A DNA stretch of 13,430 nucleotides from an uncultured Dechloromonas sp. (GTDB lineage: Bacteria > Pseudomonadota > Gammaproteobacteria > Burkholderiales > Rhodocyclaceae). Position 1 is the first letter of the stretch. Each line of letters starts with the position of its first letter. The stretch lies in NCBI GenBank assembly GCA_946477505.1, contig CAMKYP010000058.1:1-13430 (forward strand), read 5' to 3'. The position numbers and the translations under genes are program-made. Below are positions 1 through 6,802 of this stretch, piece by piece. A model generated the notes under the pieces. The model searched no databases, was not told where the DNA came from, and saw nothing but the letters and a program-made list of their open reading frames with translations.

Positions 1-461
1 GGCAGTTCATGCGTCTGCTTGACCTTCGACAGCGCGATGTTGGTTTTCACCTGCGCGACGCCGGGCAGGGTGAGGAGTTTTTTCATCATCAGGTCGGAGA
101 AGGCGGCGAGGTCGGGGGCGACGATGCGCAGCATGTAGTCGGCCTCGCCGGTGACGGCGAAGCATTCGAGCACTTCGGGTAGCGCCACCACTTGCCGTTC
201 GAAATCGGTGGCGCGGGTCTTGTCGTGGCGTTCGAGAATGACCTGCGCGTAGGCGATGACCCCGAGGCCGAGCGCGGGCGGGTCGAGCAGGGCGGCGTAG
301 CCGGAGATGACCTTGGCTTCTTCGAGTCGCTGGATGCGGCGGCTGATCTGCGAGGCGGAGAGGTTGGCTTTTTCGCCCAGTTCGGCATTGGTGGCCTGCC
401 CCTGGCGCTGCAGTGCGGCCAGGAGTTGCAGGTCGTAGCGGTCGATGACGATTTCGCTCAT
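1..461 (-). CDS. Lrp/AsnC-family transcriptional regulator (C-terminus off the left edge)
   Basis: About 153 codons are visible, starting at the ATG at 461 and running off the window without a stop. The N-terminus MSEIVIDRYDLQLLAALQRQ leads into an AsnC-type helix-turn-helix (about residues 8-50, with 'TNAELGEKANLSASQISRRI'). It is followed by the linker 'LEEAKVISGYAALLDPPALG' and an alpha/beta RAM ligand-binding domain ('EVLECFAVTGEADYMLRIVA', then 'MMKKLLTLPGVAQVKTNIAL'). Family members run to about 150-160 residues, so only a few residues are missing. They bind DNA as dimers or octamers and sense amino acids. The gene is divergent from the 2-oxoacid decarboxylase at 582, with dyads between the two, so local control of that gene and autoregulation are likely (inference). 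A weak Shine-Dalgarno (GGAAA) precedes the ATG. The family call is secure; the effector is unknown, with an aromatic amino acid the best guess. Confidence 0.93.
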   Translation of the reverse strand, partial: MSEIVIDRYDLQLLAALQRQGQATNAELGEKANLSASQISRRIQRLEEAKVISGYAALLDPPALGLGVIAYAQVILERHDKTRATDFERQVVALPEVLECFAVTGEADYMLRIVAPDLAAFSDLMMKKLLTLPGVAQVKTNIALSKVKQTHEL

Positions 462-473
462 GGATTTCCAATG

Positions 474-492
474 TATGCACAAAACGTGCGTA
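474..492. promoter_or_regulatory. Dyad in the lrp/ipdC spacer, near the Lrp start
   Basis: TATGCAC (474-480) and GTGCGTA (486-492) form an imperfect inverted repeat, 6 of 7 positions matching, around the AT-rich centre AAAAC. It lies 13 bp upstream of the Lrp-type start codon. Its size and AT centre suit an Lrp/AsnC-type dimer site, and its position suits autoregulation. The assignment to this regulator is inference. Confidence 0.4.
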
Positions 493-523
493 ATGTACCG
501 CGAATGTGAGATGTGTTGAACGC

Positions 524-546
524 ATTGTGCGGCCGTGGTGCGCAAT
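524..546. promoter_or_regulatory. Second dyad, upstream of the decarboxylase gene
   Basis: ATTGTGC (524-530) and GCGCAAT (540-546) are an inverted repeat with one mismatch around a 9-bp spacer, 36 bp before the decarboxylase start. The half-site shares GTGC/GCRC with the dyad at 474-492, so both could be contacted by the same protein. No convincing paired -35/-10 boxes could be fixed here. Confidence 0.35.
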
Positions 547-581
547 AATGCTGTCGATATCCCTTCCTGGAAGTCCGCGCA

Positions 582-2216
582 ATGAATCTCACCGAATCGC
601 TTCTGCATGCCCTCAAGGACAACGGCGCCCGCCAGATTTTCGGCATTCCCGGCGACTTTGCGTTGCCTTACTTCCGCATCATCGAGGAGTCGCGCATCCT
701 GCCGCTGCACACCCTGTCGCACGAACCGGGGGTTGGGTTCGCGGCCGACGCGGCGGCGCGCATCGGGCGGGGCGAAGGGCGTTCGCTGGGTGTTGCGGCC
801 GTGACTTATGGCGCTGGGGCGTTGAACATGATCAATTCCGTTGCTGCCGCTTATGCCGAGAAATCGCCGCTGGTGGTGCTCTCCGGCGGGCCGGGCACGG
901 GTGAGTCGAGTTCGGGCCTGCTTTTGCATCATCAGGCCAAGACGCTGGATTCCCAGTACTGCATCTTCGAGGAAATCACCTGTGACCGCGTGCGGCTCGA
1001 TGACGCGGCGCGAGCGCCGGCCGACATCGCGCGCGTCCTTGGCAACTGCCTGAAGCACTCGCGGCCGGTGTACATCGAAATTCCTCGCGACATGGTGGCG
1101 ATGCCCTGCGCGCCGGTGCCGCCGCTGCCTGAGCCGATGGTCGATCCGGATGCCTTGGCCGCCTGTGCCGAAGAGGTGCTGCGCCGCCTTGGCACGGCGG
1201 AGCGGCCGGTGTTGATGGTCGATGTCGAGGTACGCCGTTTCGGGCTGGAGGACAAGGTCGCCGAACTGGCGCACCGGCTGGCCTTGCCGGTCGCCACCTG
1301 TTTCATGGGGCGCGGCCTGCTCGCCGACGCCAATGCGCCGCTCGTCGGCACCTACATGGGGGTCGCCGGCCTGCCCGAGGTGACGCAGCTGGTCGAGGGC
1401 TCGGACGGCCTCTTCCTGCTCGGAGTGATTCTCTCGGACACCAATTTCGCGGTGTCGGAAAAGAAGATCGACCTCAGAAAGACCATCGTTGCCTGCGATG
1501 GCGAGGTGCGACTCGGCTACCACATCTATCACGACATCCCGCTCGCCGCGCTGGTCGATGCGCTGCTCGCGCGCACCCCGCCTCGGGCGGGCGATTTCGA
1601 CGTGAAGCCGACGGCTTATCCGCGTGGCCTGGTCGCCGATGAGGCCACGATTGCCCCGAACGACATCGCGATGGCGGTCAACGACCTGATGGACGCCCAC
1701 GGCAAGCTCCCCATCGCCGCCGACATGGGCGATTGCCTGTTCACCGCGATGGATATCGAGCAGACGGCGCTGGTCGCTCCCGGCTACTACGCGACCATGG
1801 GTTTCGGCGTGCCGGCCGGCCTCGGCATCCAGGCGGCGACCGGGCAGCGGCCGTTGATCCTGGTCGGCGACGGGGCTTTCCAGATGACCGGCTGGGAACT
1901 GGGGAACTGCCGTCGCTACGGTTGGGACCCCATCGTGCTGCTCTTCAACAACGCGAGTTGGGAGATGCTGCGCACCTTCCAGCCGGAGTCCGGCTTCAAC
2001 AACCTGGATGACTGGGGGTTCGCGTCGATGGCCGCCGGCATGGGCGGCGACGGAATCCGGGTACAGACGCGCGCCGGGCTGAAGGCCGCCCTCGATAAGG
2101 CCATGGTCACGCGTGGCCGTTTCCAGCTGATCGAGATCATGATCCCGCGCGGCGTGCTGTCGCAGACGCTGCAGCGCTTCGTGGCCGGCGTGAAGCGGCT
2201 CAACGCCGCGAAGTGA
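582..2216 (+). CDS. ipdC: Thiamine-diphosphate phenylpyruvate/indole-3-pyruvate decarboxylase
   Basis: A 544-residue cytosolic enzyme expected to convert phenylpyruvate or indolepyruvate to the arylacetaldehyde and CO2. This serves Ehrlich-type or anaerobic phenylalanine breakdown, or indole-3-acetate synthesis. The N-terminal PYR domain has 'GIPGDFALPYF' (D25), the cofactor-activating glutamate in 'LSHEPGVGFAADAAAR' (E48) and the twin histidines of 'LLLHHQAKT' (H116-H117). A central domain spans about 190-330. The C-terminal PP domain has the ThDP/Mg motif from GDG (429-431) to NN (456-457). The run 'NNASWEML' puts Leu463 where Zymomonas pyruvate decarboxylase has its catalytic Glu, as I recall for the Azospirillum brasilense enzyme, which this sequence resembles throughout in length and wording. 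GGAAG at 569-573 supports the start. Family call is firm; preference between phenylpyruvate and indolepyruvate cannot be read from sequence. Confidence 0.88.
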   Translation: MNLTESLLHALKDNGARQIFGIPGDFALPYFRIIEESRILPLHTLSHEPGVGFAADAAARIGRGEGRSLGVAAVTYGAGALNMINSVAAAYAEKSPLVVLSGGPGTGESSSGLLLHHQAKTLDSQYCIFEEITCDRVRLDDAARAPADIARVLGNCLKHSRPVYIEIPRDMVAMPCAPVPPLPEPMVDPDALAACAEEVLRRLGTAERPVLMVDVEVRRFGLEDKVAELAHRLALPVATCFMGRGLLADANAPLVGTYMGVAGLPEVTQLVEGSDGLFLLGVILSDTNFAVSEKKIDLRKTIVACDGEVRLGYHIYHDIPLAALVDALLARTPPRAGDFDVKPTAYPRGLVADEATIAPNDIAMAVNDLMDAHGKLPIAADMGDCLFTAMDIEQTALVAPGYYATMGFGVPAGLGIQAATGQRPLILVGDGAFQMTGWELGNCRRYGWDPIVLLFNNASWEMLRTFQPESGFNNLDDWGFASMAAGMGGDGIRVQTRAGLKAALDKAMVTRGRFQLIEIMIPRGVLSQTLQRFVAGVKRLNAAK

Positions 2217-2218
2217 AT

Positions 2219-2284
2219 CCTCCCGGGCCGGGTGGGGAGGTTGGCGCCTGAGGGGCGAGGCGGTGGCATGCGCCTCACCGCTCG
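2219..2284. terminator. Hairpins between convergent ipdC and pxpA
   Basis: This lies in the 81-bp gap between two convergent stop codons. CCTCCC (2219-2224) pairs with GGGAGG (2235-2240). A second stem pairs 2256-2265 with 2276-2284 (CGAG-CGGTG against CACCGCTCG, one bulged G), around a loop containing GCATGC. Neither has a T-run on either strand, so these are structured 3' ends or weak/Rho-assisted terminators rather than classical intrinsic ones. Confidence 0.4.
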
Positions 2285-2297
2285 TCAGGAGGGGCGG

Positions 2298-3074
2298 TTA
2301 CGGTCGCAGGGTTTGCGGCAGCGTTGACAGGCTATAGCCGGCCATTTCCAGGCCGGCGGCGAGCGCGCACGCCGAGGCCACGGCATCCGGCCCATCGCCA
2401 TGCACGCAGATGCTGTGGATGTCCGTCTTCAGCACATTGCCGGTCCGGGTGACCAGACCGCCGGCGTCGAGCATGCGCAGGACATGCTGGAGGCTGGCCT
2501 CGGCGCCATGGATCATGGCACCCGGTTGGCTGCGCGGCACCAATTGGCCGTCGTCCTGATAGGCACGGTCGGCGAAGACCTCCAGGCCGACCGCCAGGCC
2601 GGCACGAATGCCGGCCAGTGCCAGTTGCGAGTGCGCCGGGGCAAGCAGGATGAGATCACGGTCGACGGCGGCGACGGCGGCCGCCACCACATCGGCCAGA
2701 CGGGCGTCGGCGCAGGCCATGTTGTTCAGCGCACCGTGCGGCTTGACGTGGCTGACGGCATGCCCCTCGACGGCGGCCATCGTCTGCAGGGCGCCGATCT
2801 GGTAGATCAGCATGGCGGCGAGTTCATCGGCCGGGATATCCATGCGGCGGCGGCCGAAACCCTGCAGGTCGGGGAAAGAGGGGTGGGCGCCGATGCTGAC
2901 GCCGCGTTCGCGGGCAGCGCGGACGGTCTGGCGCATGACCAGCGGGTCGCCGGCGTGAAAGCCGCAGGCGACGTTGGCGCTGCCGACGACGTCGAGCAGG
3001 GCGCTATCGCTGCCCATGCTCCAGGCACCGAAGCTCTCGCCGAGATCGGCATTCAGGTTGATTTTCTGGCTCAT
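2298..3074 (-). CDS. pxpA: 5-oxoprolinase subunit A (LamB/YcsF family)
   Basis: A 258-residue cytosolic protein of the LamB/YcsF family. With PxpB and PxpC it catalyses ATP-dependent opening of 5-oxoproline (pyroglutamate) to glutamate. All family signatures are present in order: NADLGE (8-13), ACGFHAGDP (36-44), HPSFPD...FGRR (64-76), VKPHGALNN (110-118), FADRAY (167-172), 'LVPRSQPGAMI' (179-189) and 'IHSICVHGD' (219-227). Length is normal and nothing is missing. The ATG at 3074 has a strong GGAGG at 3081-3085, six bases upstream. It is the last gene of the operon, 18 bp after pxpC. The gene order B-C-A matches the Escherichia coli ybgJ-ybgK-ybgL block. Very secure. Confidence 0.95.
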   Translation of the reverse strand: MSQKINLNADLGESFGAWSMGSDSALLDVVGSANVACGFHAGDPLVMRQTVRAARERGVSIGAHPSFPDLQGFGRRRMDIPADELAAMLIYQIGALQTMAAVEGHAVSHVKPHGALNNMACADARLADVVAAAVAAVDRDLILLAPAHSQLALAGIRAGLAVGLEVFADRAYQDDGQLVPRSQPGAMIHGAEASLQHVLRMLDAGGLVTRTGNVLKTDIHSICVHGDGPDAVASACALAAGLEMAGYSLSTLPQTLRP

Positions 3075-3092
3075 GCAAGGCCTCCGGTGGAA

Positions 3093-4139
3093 TCAGTCGC
3101 GGATCGGCGGTTCGGCGCGCACCATGCCGTCGATCAGGTTGCAGGTGTAGAGCGCGGCCTCGTCGAGGTAGCCGGCAGGCAGGTAGGTGCCGATGCCGTT
3201 TTGCCAGCGAGCCAGGCGTTCCGTTTCGCGGTGCTGGATGGCGAGCGCCTCGGGCAGGTCGACCGCCGTGAAGCGCAGTGGGTCGCCGGCCCGACACTGG
3301 GCCAGGCGCGGCAGGTCGGCGCGGATGACGGTGGCGATCTTGGGGTAGCCGCCGACGGTCTGGCAGTCTGCCAGGAGCAGGATCGGCTGGCCGTTGCCGG
3401 GTACCTGCAAGGTGCCGGGCGTCACGGCATCGGAGACGATGTCGGCGTGTGCCGGGCTGCGGTGGGCGAGGGCCGGGCCTTCCAGGCGCATGCCCATGCG
3501 GTCGCTGTCGCGGGTCACGCGGTAAGGCGTGGCGAGCAGACGTTCGAGTTCGCCGTCGGCAAAATGATCGGCCTGCGGACCGCTCATGACACGGATCGGC
3601 CCTTCTGCATGCTGCCAGGGGTCGGCGCGGTATTCGCGGTATTCGTTGTGGCTCAGGCGACGACAGGGCAGTGCATCGCCGCTGGCCAGCAGCCGGCCGT
3701 CGATGCCGCCAATGCCGGCACGCTGGTAGGTAGCGCGGCTGCCCAGTTGCGGGAGCACATCGATGCCGCCGCTGACCGCCAGATAGGCCGTGCCACCGTC
3801 GACCGCGCCGCATTTCAGGATATCGCCGGCTTCCAGCGTGGCGCTGTGCCAGGCGTCCAGATCCTGGCGGCTGCCGCCGTGGCGCAGGATGCTGGCCGAC
3901 AGGGCGCCGGTCAGGGCGACCCGCACCGGCCCTTGGCGCACCTTGAAGCTGGGGCCGACGCCGCGGATCTCGATGGCCGCCGCATCGCCGGCATTGCCGA
4001 CCAGTGCGTTGGCGCAGGCGGCGAAGACCGGGTCGAGAAAGCCCGAGACGGCGACGCCCATGTGGCGATAGCCGTAGCGGCCGGCATCCTGGATGGCATT
4101 GCCGAGGCCGCCGTCGATGACGTCCAGCCAGCCGTTCAT
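3093..4139 (-). CDS. pxpC: 5-oxoprolinase subunit C (biotin-dependent carboxyltransferase-like, KipA family)
   Basis: 348 residues, the size usual for the KipA/allophanate-hydrolase-subunit-2 family. The N-terminus has 'GGLGNAIQDAGRYGYRHMGV' (10-29), which resembles the common 'G..TTvQD.GR.G' opening with the threonines replaced. Next come 'AVSGGIDV' (121-128), 'DSDRMGMRLEG' (211-221) and 'QVPGNGQPILLLADCQTVGG' (245-264). It works with PxpB, in a fold related to urea amidolyase and carboxyltransferase domains, to activate 5-oxoproline with ATP. The ATG at 4139 is chosen because it overlaps the pxpB stop as ATGA (4136-4139), a translational-coupling arrangement. The frame stays open upstream to 4841, but that stretch lies inside pxpB and encodes nothing family-like. 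The orthology call rests on the adjacent pxpA and pxpB. Confidence 0.93.
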   Translation of the reverse strand: MNGWLDVIDGGLGNAIQDAGRYGYRHMGVAVSGFLDPVFAACANALVGNAGDAAAIEIRGVGPSFKVRQGPVRVALTGALSASILRHGGSRQDLDAWHSATLEAGDILKCGAVDGGTAYLAVSGGIDVLPQLGSRATYQRAGIGGIDGRLLASGDALPCRRLSHNEYREYRADPWQHAEGPIRVMSGPQADHFADGELERLLATPYRVTRDSDRMGMRLEGPALAHRSPAHADIVSDAVTPGTLQVPGNGQPILLLADCQTVGGYPKIATVIRADLPRLAQCRAGDPLRFTAVDLPEALAIQHRETERLARWQNGIGTYLPAGYLDEAALYTCNLIDGMVRAEPPIRD

Positions 4140-4894
4140 GCCGGCGCTCCGCTCAGGAAATGTTGGCGATGCAGTTCGCCGCTTGCCAGCGCCCGCTCGA
4201 TGCGGCTGTATTCCCCCCGGTCGACGGCCCGCCAGTGCACGCAATCGCCCGAGGCAAGCAGGGCAGGCGGATTGTCGCCGGCGACGAAGAGGTCGAGCGG
4301 TGTCCGGCCGAGCAGGTTCCAGCCGCCCGGGCTTGGCCACGGATAGACCGCGCACATTTCGCCGGCAATGGCGATGGAGCGGGCCGGGACGAGCTTGCGT
4401 GGGGTGCTCAGGCGGGGTGTGTGCAGGCAGGCCGGCAACCCGCCCATATAGGGAAAGCCGGGCATGAAACCGATCATGTAGACGCGGAATGCCGTCTGGC
4501 AGAGCAATTCGACAACCGCTGCCGGCGTCATGCCATGCCGTTCGGCCACCGCCGCCAGGTCGGGGGCGAAGTCGGCGTCGAAGCAGGCCGGCAGCAGCCA
4601 GTGGCGGCCGTCCAGCGTGGTCGCCTCGGTGCTGCGGGCCAGGGTCAGCAGGCGTTCGCCGAGCGCCAGCGGATCGGGGTCCGGGCGGAAATGGACGGTC
4701 AGCGAGCGGAAGGTAGGGACGGTGTCGACGATGCCGGCAAAGGCCGGGTCGTGCTGGCGGGCGTCGTTGACCAGGGCATCCAGCGCCATCACCCGACCGT
4801 GGACGGCCGGGTCGATGTGCCGGGCAAACTCGACGGTCCACGCGCTGTCGCCGAGCGGCAGCAGGCGTGGGGTGTCGTACGACGAGGTGGTCAT
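4136..4894 (-). CDS. pxpB: 5-oxoprolinase subunit B (KipI / allophanate-hydrolase-subunit-1 family)
   Basis: 252 residues with the KipI/AHS1 pattern: N-terminal 'LLPLGDSAWTVEF' (11-23), the hallmark 'GFMPGFPYMGG' (142-152), 'STPRKLVPARSIAIAGEMCA' (163-182) and 'SPGGWNLLGRT' (188-198). It is the partner of PxpC in the 5-oxoprolinase complex. The ATG at 4894 begins MTTSSYDTPRLLPLGDSAWT and sits only 8 bp after the dctM stop, with a weak GAAAAG ribosome site, so it probably depends on translation of dctM. The frame remains open upstream to 5275, but that part lies within dctM and is an artefact. Its position directly behind the transporter genes links uptake to 5-oxoproline hydrolysis. Confidence 0.93.
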   Translation of the reverse strand: MTTSSYDTPRLLPLGDSAWTVEFARHIDPAVHGRVMALDALVNDARQHDPAFAGIVDTVPTFRSLTVHFRPDPDPLALGERLLTLARSTEATTLDGRHWLLPACFDADFAPDLAAVAERHGMTPAAVVELLCQTAFRVYMIGFMPGFPYMGGLPACLHTPRLSTPRKLVPARSIAIAGEMCAVYPWPSPGGWNLLGRTPLDLFVAGDNPPALLASGDCVHWRAVDRGEYSRIERALASGELHRQHFLSGAPA

Positions 4895-4902
4895 GTTGCT
4901 TT

Positions 4903-6201
4903 TCAGCCAGCCATTTGCTGTGGCAGCCAGGTAATCAGGCCCGGGAAGAAGTAGAGCAGCAGGACCGCCCCGACCATGAGCACGAACATCGGGAAGGCAT
5001 GCTTCGCGAGGTAGGTGATTTCCTTCTTGGTCATGCCTTGCAGCACGAAAAGATTGAACCCGACCGGCGGCGTGATCTGCGCCATTTCGACCACGAGCAC
5101 GACGAAGATGCCGAACCAGACCAGATCGAGTCCGGCCGCTTCGACGGTCGGCAGCAATACGCCCATGGTCAGCACGACGATGGAAATGCCGTCGAGGAAA
5201 CAGCCGAGGATGACGAAGAAGATCATCAGGGCGATGATCAGCATCAGCGGCGACAGGCCGAGGCTGGTAATCCACTCGGCGAGGTGGCGCGGCAGGCCGA
5301 GGTAGCCCATCGACAGGGTCAGGAAGGCGGCGCCGGCGAGGATCAGGGCGATCATGCAGTACAGGCGGGTGGCGCCGAGCAGGCTGTCGCGGAAATTTTT
5401 CCAGCTCAGCTCACCCTGTACGGCGGCGATGATCATCGACCCGACGACACCCAGCGCCGCGGCTTCGGTGGCCGTGGCCAGGCCGGTGTAGATCGAGCCG
5501 AGGACGGCGGCGATCAGCGAGACGACCGGAATCAGGTGGCGCGACTCGTAAAGCTTCTGAACGAAGGTGAATTTCTGTTCGGCCGGGGGAATCTGGTCCG
5601 GGTGCAGCAACGCCCAGATGATGGTGTAGCCCATGAACAGACCGGCCAGCAGCAGGCCAGGAACGACGCCGGCGATGAACAGCTGGGCAATCGAGACGTT
5701 GGCCGTCACGCCATAGACGATCATGATGATCGACGGCGGGATGAGCAGGCCGAGCGTGCCGGCGCCGGCCAGGGTGCCGATGGCGATGTGTTCCGGATAA
5801 CCGCGGCGCTTGAGTTCCGGCAGGGTCATCTTGCCGATGGTGGCGCAGGTGGCGGCGGAGGAACCGGAGACGGCGGCGAAGATGGTGCAGCCGATGATGT
5901 TGGTGTGCAGCAGGCGGCCCGGCAGACGCTCCAGCCACGGGGCGAGGCCCTTGAACATGTCTTCGGACAGTTTGGTGCGGAACAGGATTTCGCCCATCCA
6001 TACGAAGAGCGGCAGGGCGGTCAGCGTCCAGGATGAAGACGAGCCCCAGATGGTGACGGCCATGCTGTCGCCGACTGGGCGGCTGGTGAACAATTCCATG
6101 CCGATCCAGGCCACGCCGGTCAGCGCGAGGCCGATCCAGACGCCGGAACCGAGGATCAGAAACAGGGTGACGATGAGGAGCAGGGTAATGGTCAGGTCCA
6201 T
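4903..6201 (-). CDS. dctM: TRAP transporter large membrane subunit (DctM)
   Basis: 432 residues from the ATG at 6201 (MDLTITLLLIVTLFLILGSG), which has GGAGG at 6207-6211. It is an inner-membrane protein with about a dozen hydrophobic segments. Family motifs include 'VSGSSAATCATIGKMTLPEL' (111-130), 'GTLGLLIPPS' (148-157), 'TGLATATEAAALGV' in the middle, and 'MAQITPPVGFNLFVL' near the C-terminus. DctM is the ion-coupled elevator subunit, driving sodium/proton-dependent uptake of solute delivered by DctP. The frame could extend 29 residues upstream to 6288, but that part overlaps dctQ and has no membrane character. The neighbouring 5-oxoprolinase genes suggest 5-oxoproline as the cargo (inference). 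Confidence 0.95.
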   Translation of the reverse strand: MDLTITLLLIVTLFLILGSGVWIGLALTGVAWIGMELFTSRPVGDSMAVTIWGSSSSWTLTALPLFVWMGEILFRTKLSEDMFKGLAPWLERLPGRLLHTNIIGCTIFAAVSGSSAATCATIGKMTLPELKRRGYPEHIAIGTLAGAGTLGLLIPPSIIMIVYGVTANVSIAQLFIAGVVPGLLLAGLFMGYTIIWALLHPDQIPPAEQKFTFVQKLYESRHLIPVVSLIAAVLGSIYTGLATATEAAALGVVGSMIIAAVQGELSWKNFRDSLLGATRLYCMIALILAGAAFLTLSMGYLGLPRHLAEWITSLGLSPLMLIIALMIFFVILGCFLDGISIVVLTMGVLLPTVEAAGLDLVWFGIFVVLVVEMAQITPPVGFNLFVLQGMTKKEITYLAKHAFPMFVLMVGAVLLLYFFPGLITWLPQQMAG

Positions 6202-6211
6202 GTCGGCCTCC

Positions 6212-6730
6212 TTATTCGATATGGGCCGGTTCGCCATCGGGCGAAGCGTCGCGCAGGGTGTGGCCGGCCAGCAGCAGGACCAGATCATTCAGGAAAGCCA
6301 GGGCGAACAGGCTGGTGCCGACCGCCATGCCAATCTGGGGAATCCACAGGGGGGTGGCATCCAGGCCGGTGGAAATGTCGAAAAACTCCCGGCTTTGCAG
6401 GACGAGACGAATCGAGAACCAGGCCAGTGCGCTCGACAGTCCCAGGGCAACGAGGTGGCAGAAGATGTCCAGCCAGTGCTGGGCGCGGGCCGGCAGCTGG
6501 TTGAAGATCAGTGTCACGCGGATATGTTCGCCACGGCGCAGGGTGGGGGCGAGCGCCAGGAAGCCGGCAGCCGCCATGCAGTAACCGGCATAGGCATCCG
6601 AACCGGGCAGGTCGAGCGCTGGGATGATACGGCCGAAAATGCTGGACAGCACGGCGAGCAGGGTCGCGATCATGAACAGGCCGGCCAGATAGGCGGCCAG
6701 CGTGAATAAGGTGTCCATCAGCTTGCGCAT
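6212..6730 (-). CDS. dctQ: TRAP transporter small membrane subunit (DctQ)
   Basis: 172 residues with four predicted membrane segments (about 8-36, 47-65, 89-110 and 133-156), the standard DctQ topology. Between segments 2 and 3 is 'APTLRRGEHIRVTLI' (61-75), the usual 'l.rg.HirV..l' loop of the family. DctQ pairs with DctM in the membrane and helps dock the binding protein. The ATG at 6730 is preceded by GGAGAG about five bases upstream. A second ATG at codon 5 (6718) is possible but lacks as good a site. The TAA at 6212-6214 abuts the dctM ribosome-binding site. The gene is separated from dctP by an intrinsic terminator, so its transcription probably depends on readthrough. Confidence 0.92.
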   Translation of the reverse strand: MRKLMDTLFTLAAYLAGLFMIATLLAVLSSIFGRIIPALDLPGSDAYAGYCMAAAGFLALAPTLRRGEHIRVTLIFNQLPARAQHWLDIFCHLVALGLSSALAWFSIRLVLQSREFFDISTGLDATPLWIPQIGMAVGTSLFALAFLNDLVLLLAGHTLRDASPDGEPAHIE

Positions 6731-6742
6731 GGAGACTCTCCG

Positions 6743-6771
6743 AAAAAAGGGCCTTTCCGGGGAAAGGCCCT
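6743..6771 (-). terminator. Intrinsic terminator between dctP and dctQ
   Basis: Read on the minus strand, AGGGCCTTTC pairs with GAAAGGCCCT (6762-6771 with 6748-6757) in a 10-bp stem with a 4-base loop. A run of six T follows directly (6748-6743). It lies 32 bp after the dctP stop and 12 bp before the dctQ start. This is a textbook Rho-independent terminator inside an operon, best explained as a partial attenuator that raises dctP over dctQM and pxpBCA. Confidence 0.88.
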
Positions 6772-6802
6772 GGTGGTACGGCAGGGTTACGCGGACGATG
6801 CG

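Noticed and set aside
7..582. A 191-codon minus-strand frame at the left edge
   Set aside because: It is Arg/Pro/His-rich and out of frame with the Lrp/AsnC protein, which carries the recognisable helix-turn-helix and RAM domain from 461.
2400..4346. A 648-codon open frame on the plus strand
   Set aside because: It lies antisense to pxpA, pxpC and pxpB, all of which have clear family motifs. The translation is low-complexity (A/G/Q/D/R/H-rich) with no domain, which is typical of antisense frames in GC-rich DNA.
4140..4841. In-frame upstream extension of pxpC
   Set aside because: It sits inside pxpB in another frame and has an Arg/Pro/Gly-rich nonsense composition. The ATGA overlap and family alignment fix the start at 4139.
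4867..6036. A 389-codon plus-strand frame rich in D, E, Q, H and G
   Set aside because: It is antisense to dctM. Its composition simply mirrors the codons of a hydrophobic membrane protein, and it has no ribosome site or family resemblance.
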